A stretch of DNA of 64,000 nucleotides from Deltaproteobacteria bacterium (GTDB lineage Bacteria > Desulfobacterota > Desulfobacteria > Desulfobacterales > GCA-2748835), in the NCBI GenBank assembly GCA_002748835.1, contig PDTL01000014.1:105863-169862 (forward strand), in the 5' to 3' direction. A program made the translations under genes and the position numbers. The notes below the pieces were generated by a model. That model saw nothing but the letters and a program-made list of their open reading frames with translations. It did not search any database and was not told the DNA's origin. Each line of letters starts with the position of its first letter. Within the stretch, counting starts at the first letter, position 1. Positions 60,953 to 64,000 of this stretch are shown here, piece by piece.

Positions 60953-61456
60953 CTAAGCTTCCAGTTTCGGGTAAATGACCATTTCAGACGGCGGGTAGGG
61001 GCAGGGCGCCGCATACGTGGGCACCCCTTTGGTCAGCCAGAAGGCTTCTGCGAACTGGTTAACCAGGTTCAGTAGTTCAACCGCCATTTCACGATCCACA
61101 TGCTGTCTGCACTTGGAGCCCTGCATCATGATGTTGTGAACCAGTTCATGGGCGTCAGGCACTTTCTCGAACTGCGGTGCCTTGAAAAAATCGCCCCAGA
61201 TAATCCGGACTTCCTCCTTGACTTTCAGCGCATGTTCCTCTTTTTGGGATACTAAGCGGCTCAGTCGGGCCTGGTCGGCCACGGTGAGTTCCGGTTTCTC
61301 CGCGAGTTCGGCAATCAGGTCAGCCATTCGGATCACCGTCAGTGCGCTGATCTGGGCCGTAATGGGGTCGTAAATTCCGCAGGGAATGTCGCAGTGAGCG
61401 GAGGCTTCAGGAAAACGGAAGGTCTGGTCCATGTGTTTAAAAAATCTGTGCAACAT
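60953..61456 (-). CDS. sodN: Nickel-type superoxide dismutase
   Basis: The 167-aa product has the nickel hook HCDIPCGIYDP starting at residue 21, with His1, Cys2 and Cys6 of the mature enzyme all present. The 20-residue leader (ending EASA) would be removed by the adjacent SodX. ATG 61456 follows AAAGGAAAA; the frame extends to 61609, but that N-terminus is not needed. NiSOD removes superoxide in the cytosol and is rare outside actinobacteria, cyanobacteria and some marine bacteria. Confidence 0.93.
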   Translation of the reverse strand: MLHRFFKHMDQTFRFPEASAHCDIPCGIYDPITAQISALTVIRMADLIAELAEKPELTVADQARLSRLVSQKEEHALKVKEEVRIIWGDFFKAPQFEKVPDAHELVHNIMMQGSKCRQHVDREMAVELLNLVNQFAEAFWLTKGVPTYAAPCPYPPSEMVIYPKLEA

Positions 61457-61623
61457 TTTTTTTTCCTTTATGTTTGTGATGAACAGGCATGCGCTGCTAT
61501 GTCCTGAATCGACATCAGGTCGCGTGCGGTGGATCAGGAAGCGTATCGGCTGGGTCGCCGAGCGTATGATTAACATATTAACGATAGATATTTCGATTTT
61601 TGTTGTCAAGGGTTAGTTTTTTA

Positions 61624-61676
61624 ATCCGGGTCCACCCCCTTCCAGTGGTGGACCCGGATCGGTTCTACCGATCCGG
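61624..61676. repeat. Two overlapping perfect hairpins
   Basis: Hairpin A: ATCCGGGTCCACC (61624-61636) pairs perfectly with 61647-61659. Hairpin B: CCGGATCGGT (61654-61663) pairs with ACCGATCCGG (61667-61676). They share 61654-61659, so only one can form at a time. They lie between the sodN start and an IS200-like remnant and could be transposon-end or REP-like sequences. Confidence 0.6.
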
Positions 61677-61737
61677 TGAGAAATAAAATAGGCACTTCCC
61701 TGGAAAGCCCCGCAAGGGACGACAGGAGGAAGACCCT

Positions 61738-61860
61738 ATGCACCATTGGGGAAAGTTTAGCGCACGCACGCTGGGATTGCAAATATCATTTGGTTATACT
61801 TCCAAAAAACTGTCAAAAGAAGCTGTACGGGAAGTTCAGGCATCTCCCGGCTACTATGAA
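61738..61860 (+). pseudogene. IS200/IS605-type transposase (TnpA) N-terminal remnant
   Basis: In the frame of 61739 the sequence reads TIGESLAHARWDCKYHLVILPKNCQKKLYGKFRHL, very like the start of Y1 transposases (SLSHSKWDCKYHVVFIPKYR...). A ribosome site and ATG at 61738 are one base out of frame with it, and the His-hydrophobe-His and catalytic Tyr segments are missing. Downstream to ~62000 are hairpin-like pieces (CCCGG...CCGGG; GCCTGT-GAT-ACAGGC) that could be the right end. The element is dead. Confidence 0.6.
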
Positions 61861-62026
61861 AACATTCGTGGCCAGCTCAGTAACAGGCTTTATTAATAGT
61901 TTGAATTTTGCGGATGCCAATGATAAGAGCCAGCGTGGACGCATGGCGGTGCACCCCCGGTCGGGCTGCCGGGAACCACTGTGCAGCCTGTGATACAGGC
62001 AGGCATGAACCCTTACGGAGGAAAAA

Positions 62027-63145
62027 ATGAAGCGGGTCGGATTTGTGGGCTGGAGAGGCATGGTTGGATCGGTGCTGATGGAACGGATGCTGGCAGAAGG
62101 AGATTTCGGCGGTATTGAACCGCTCTTCTTCACCACATCACAGGTGGGTCAGAACGGGCCGGATATCGGTGTGGAGATTCCGCCGCTGATGGATGCCATG
62201 GATCTGGATTTGCTTTCAACGCTGAATATCATCGTCACCTGCCAGGGGGGAAGTTATACGTCTGCGGTCTACGAAGACCTTCGAAAAAAAGGCTGGAACG
62301 GCTACTGGATTGATGCGGCGTCCACCTTGCGCATGGCGGAAAACAGCATCATCGTCCTGGATCCGGTGAACCGGAGCGTGATTGATGCCGGCCTTGAAAA
62401 CGGTATCAGGGATTTTATCGGCGGCAACTGCACGGTCTCCCTCATGCTGATGGCCCTGGGCGGATTGTTTGACAACGGATGGGTGGAATGGATCACTTCC
62501 ATGACCTATCAGGCCGCATCCGGTGCCGGTGCCAAGCACATGCGGGAGCTGATCGTCCAGATGAGGCACCTGGGCCAGGCGCCGGGGGCAGACCTGGCCA
62601 ATCCGGCAACGGCAATTCTGGATATTGACCGGCAGGTGACCGAAGCCCTGCGCAGTGACAGGTATCCGGTTGACAATTTTGGGGCACCCCTGGCCGGCAG
62701 TCTGATCCCCTGGATCGACAAGGCCATGAAAAACGGTCAGACCAAAGAAGAGTGGAAGGGATATGCGGAAACCAACAAGATCCTGGGCCGCTCGAACAAT
62801 CCCGTTCCCATTGACGGCCAGTGTGTCCGGATCGGGTCCATGCGCTGTCACAGCCAGGCGTTTACCATCAAGCTGACAACGTCTGTTCCCCTGGATGAAA
62901 TCGAAGCGGCGATTGCCGCTAACAATGACTGGGTGCAGGTGGTGCCCAATGACAAGGCATCCACTCTCGCGGGACTCACACCGGCAAAGGCCGCCGGAAC
63001 CCTGGATATTCCGGTGGGTCGTCTCCGCAAATTGATGATGGGGGACAGGTACCTGACGGCGTTTACCGTTGGTGACCAGCTGCTCTGGGGAGCAGCAGAA
63101 CCCATTCGCCGGATTCTCGGGATTGTACGGGAGTTTGCGGTGTAA
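62027..63145 (+). CDS. asd: Aspartate-semialdehyde dehydrogenase
   Basis: The 372-aa product matches the proteobacterial Asd type: NADP loop [14 protein letters not shown], active-site Cys in [21 protein letters not shown] and the C-terminal [15 protein letters not shown] with the catalytic His. It makes aspartate semialdehyde for lysine, methionine, threonine and diaminopimelate. GGAGG precedes the ATG. It is flanked by mobile-element debris on both sides but is itself intact. Confidence 0.95.
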   Translation: MKRVGFVGWRGMVGSVLMERMLAEGDFGGIEPLFFTTSQVGQNGPDIGVEIPPLMDAMDLDLLSTLNIIVTCQGGSYTSAVYEDLRKKGWNGYWIDAASTLRMAENSIIVLDPVNRSVIDAGLENGIRDFIGGNCTVSLMLMALGGLFDNGWVEWITSMTYQAASGAGAKHMRELIVQMRHLGQAPGADLANPATAILDIDRQVTEALRSDRYPVDNFGAPLAGSLIPWIDKAMKNGQTKEEWKGYAETNKILGRSNNPVPIDGQCVRIGSMRCHSQAFTIKLTTSVPLDEIEAAIAANNDWVQVVPNDKASTLAGLTPAKAAGTLDIPVGRLRKLMMGDRYLTAFTVGDQLLWGAAEPIRRILGIVREFAV

Positions 63146-63149
63146 GCTG

Positions 63150-63633
63150 CATCACATCCTGAAATTCCCCACACTGCCGAAGATGGTGCTGGATTCTTTT
63201 CATTCCTGTGTCCATGGAAGCCAAAACACCTGCTGAAACCGCAAATCTGCCGGTAAGAAAGGCAATGGTATCAGGTGAATAGCCCTGATCCACCAGCAGC
63301 GGCCTGATCATAAAAAAGACCGCTGAGATGCTGGTGGCGTTACAGATCAGAAGAACCCGCTATCTGCCCCATGCCTATACGGAGAGAAAAACCTCGGATT
63401 CCTGCCCGCAGAGAACCTGAAGACTTCAGCTTTTCCTTTTTATTTGCCGGTTCTTCCAGAAAAATAAGAACAGAAAAAAAACAGGTAGCAAAACTGATAC
63501 CGGTTGCCCGTATCCAGGAGTTATAATGGTTTTTCCTGTAACTGTTTTTGTCGAGAATTGGTGCCCAGAAAAATTTAAGCAGATATCGACCCTGCCATAA
63601 ATGACTGCGCCAGTCTTCCCTGAAAGTGATCAT
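63150..63633 (-). pseudogene. Decayed MFS transporter (AmpG/PAT-like)
   Basis: Two minus-strand pieces in different frames match one transporter. The first (63633-63340) has KFFWAPILDKN and NSWIRATGISFATCFF, like the AmpG/PAT motif KFLWAPLVDR followed by RRSWI. The second (about 63345-63200) has NATSISAVFFMIRPLLVDQGYSPDTIAFLTG, like a later helix. Frameshifts and stops separate them and both ends are missing. Confidence 0.5.
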
Positions 63634-63720
63634 TCTTCATAACGGTTTCTTTGCATTCCCTTGCAATGATGCTATTGTTGCTGGAAGCGCAAGACATTAC
63701 GGGAATCAGGAGGCCTGCCA

Positions 63721-63780
63721 TGAAAAAGCTGCCCATCGGGATTCAGACTTTTAGTGAGATTATAAAAAATGATTATGTAG
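63721..63780 (+). pseudogene. AAA-ATPase-like (DUF1703 type) gene fragment cut by an IS element
   Basis: AGGAGG and ATG 63721 start the peptide MKKLPIGIQTFSEIIKNDYV, the typical opening of AAA-ATPase-like/PD-(D/E)XK proteins that continues YVDKT. After base 63780 the match stops abruptly and mobile-element-like sequence (GGGTTTGCTGAACAACGCA) begins. A weak promoter (TTGCAT-N16-TATTGT, 63651-63678) lies upstream. Confidence 0.55.
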
Positions 63781-64000
63781 GGTTTGCTGAACAACGCATT
63801 TAACCCCGCACCATCCGGGAAGCAGAATGGTTGCCAACTCAGTGTGATGCAAAAATCTCGTTTTACCATTCCTTGTCTTGCTCTGTAAAAAATGAAAAAA
63901 GAATTGCTGTCGACGGCAACGCCGCATCTTTTTACGGCTGACCCGCTTGTCCCTGGCCACCGACAGAAACTGTTTTCTGGCCCGTTGTCGATAGGTGCGC
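63781..64000 (-). mobile_element. End of an IS5-like insertion element, partial
   Basis: Minus-strand translation from 63999 reads RTYRQRARKQFLSVARDKRVSRKKMRR, like the basic segment of IS5-type DDE transposases (TYRxxARKxYLxxAKxxR...KKxRxAxRKQL). The match ends near 63904 and the element seems to end at 63781. The remainder runs off the window. The frame after CRRQQ does not look like transposase, so this copy may be internally deleted. Confidence 0.5.

Overview
The window looks like a stretch of a motile, anaerobic, Gram-negative bacterium, most likely a Desulfobacterota (former Deltaproteobacteria) member. The pointers are an octaheme hydroxylamine-oxidoreductase-type cytochrome, an acyl-CoA synthetase and an acetyl-CoA hydrolase/transferase, sigma-54-driven flagellar genes, oxygen-independent (radical SAM) heme breakdown, a nickel superoxide dismutase, and outer-membrane proteins (TonB-dependent receptor, YfaZ-type barrel). 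This assignment is inferred from gene content only. No rRNA, tRNA or CRISPR array was seen.

Layout. 1-5.8 kb: end of a long-chain acyl-CoA synthetase coupled to an RNase M5 gene, the octaheme cytochrome, a YfaZ-like barrel, and hslO (Hsp33) preceded by a 29-residue membrane-peptide gene. 5.8-13.3 kb: a chemoreceptor, then a minus-strand operon that joins a PP2C phosphatase, a Ser/Thr kinase with an FGE-sulfatase domain and a SrkA N-lobe fragment to motA, motB and a PilZ gene. 13.4-26.1 kb: alanine racemase, a giant pseudokinase/ATPase/GAF/PAS/histidine kinase, a DHH phosphoesterase, a CoA-transferase, a diaminopimelate-decarboxylase-type enzyme and an Lrp/AsnC regulator. 26.4-33.9 kb: HD-GYP response regulator, PilZ, CheX, CheY, a sigma-54 activator, and a large TPR protein behind a clean sigma-54 promoter. 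34.1-42.9 kb: a second sigma-54 activator and the flagellar basal-body/export operon flgB-flgC-fliE-fliF-fliG-fliH-fliI-fliJ-motE, with its own sigma-54 promoter. 43-48.5 kb: VanZ-like protein, a hybrid histidine kinase with an NMT1/THI5 sensor, and an ABC exporter.

48.6-56.7 kb holds the most coherent accessory system. A DtxR-type regulator lies beside a seven-gene operon: a HutW-type radical SAM heme-degrading enzyme, a TonB-dependent receptor with FRAP/NPNL-like boxes, an ECF transporter (S, T and fused A1A2), a ChuX/HutX-type heme carrier and a flavodoxin. Together they read as a complete anaerobic heme uptake and iron-release route in which an ECF transporter stands where a BtuCD-type heme ABC importer would be expected. 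A promoter with nested inverted repeats sits in front of it.

56.7-64 kb: dihydroorotate-dehydrogenase-like protein, a DUF4198 pair next to an RND exporter remnant, a short IucA/IucC-family protein, the sodN-sodX pair, asd, and then a decayed zone. That zone contains an IS200-like transposase fragment, an MFS transporter pseudogene, and an AAA-ATPase-like gene cut by an IS5-type element that runs off the window.
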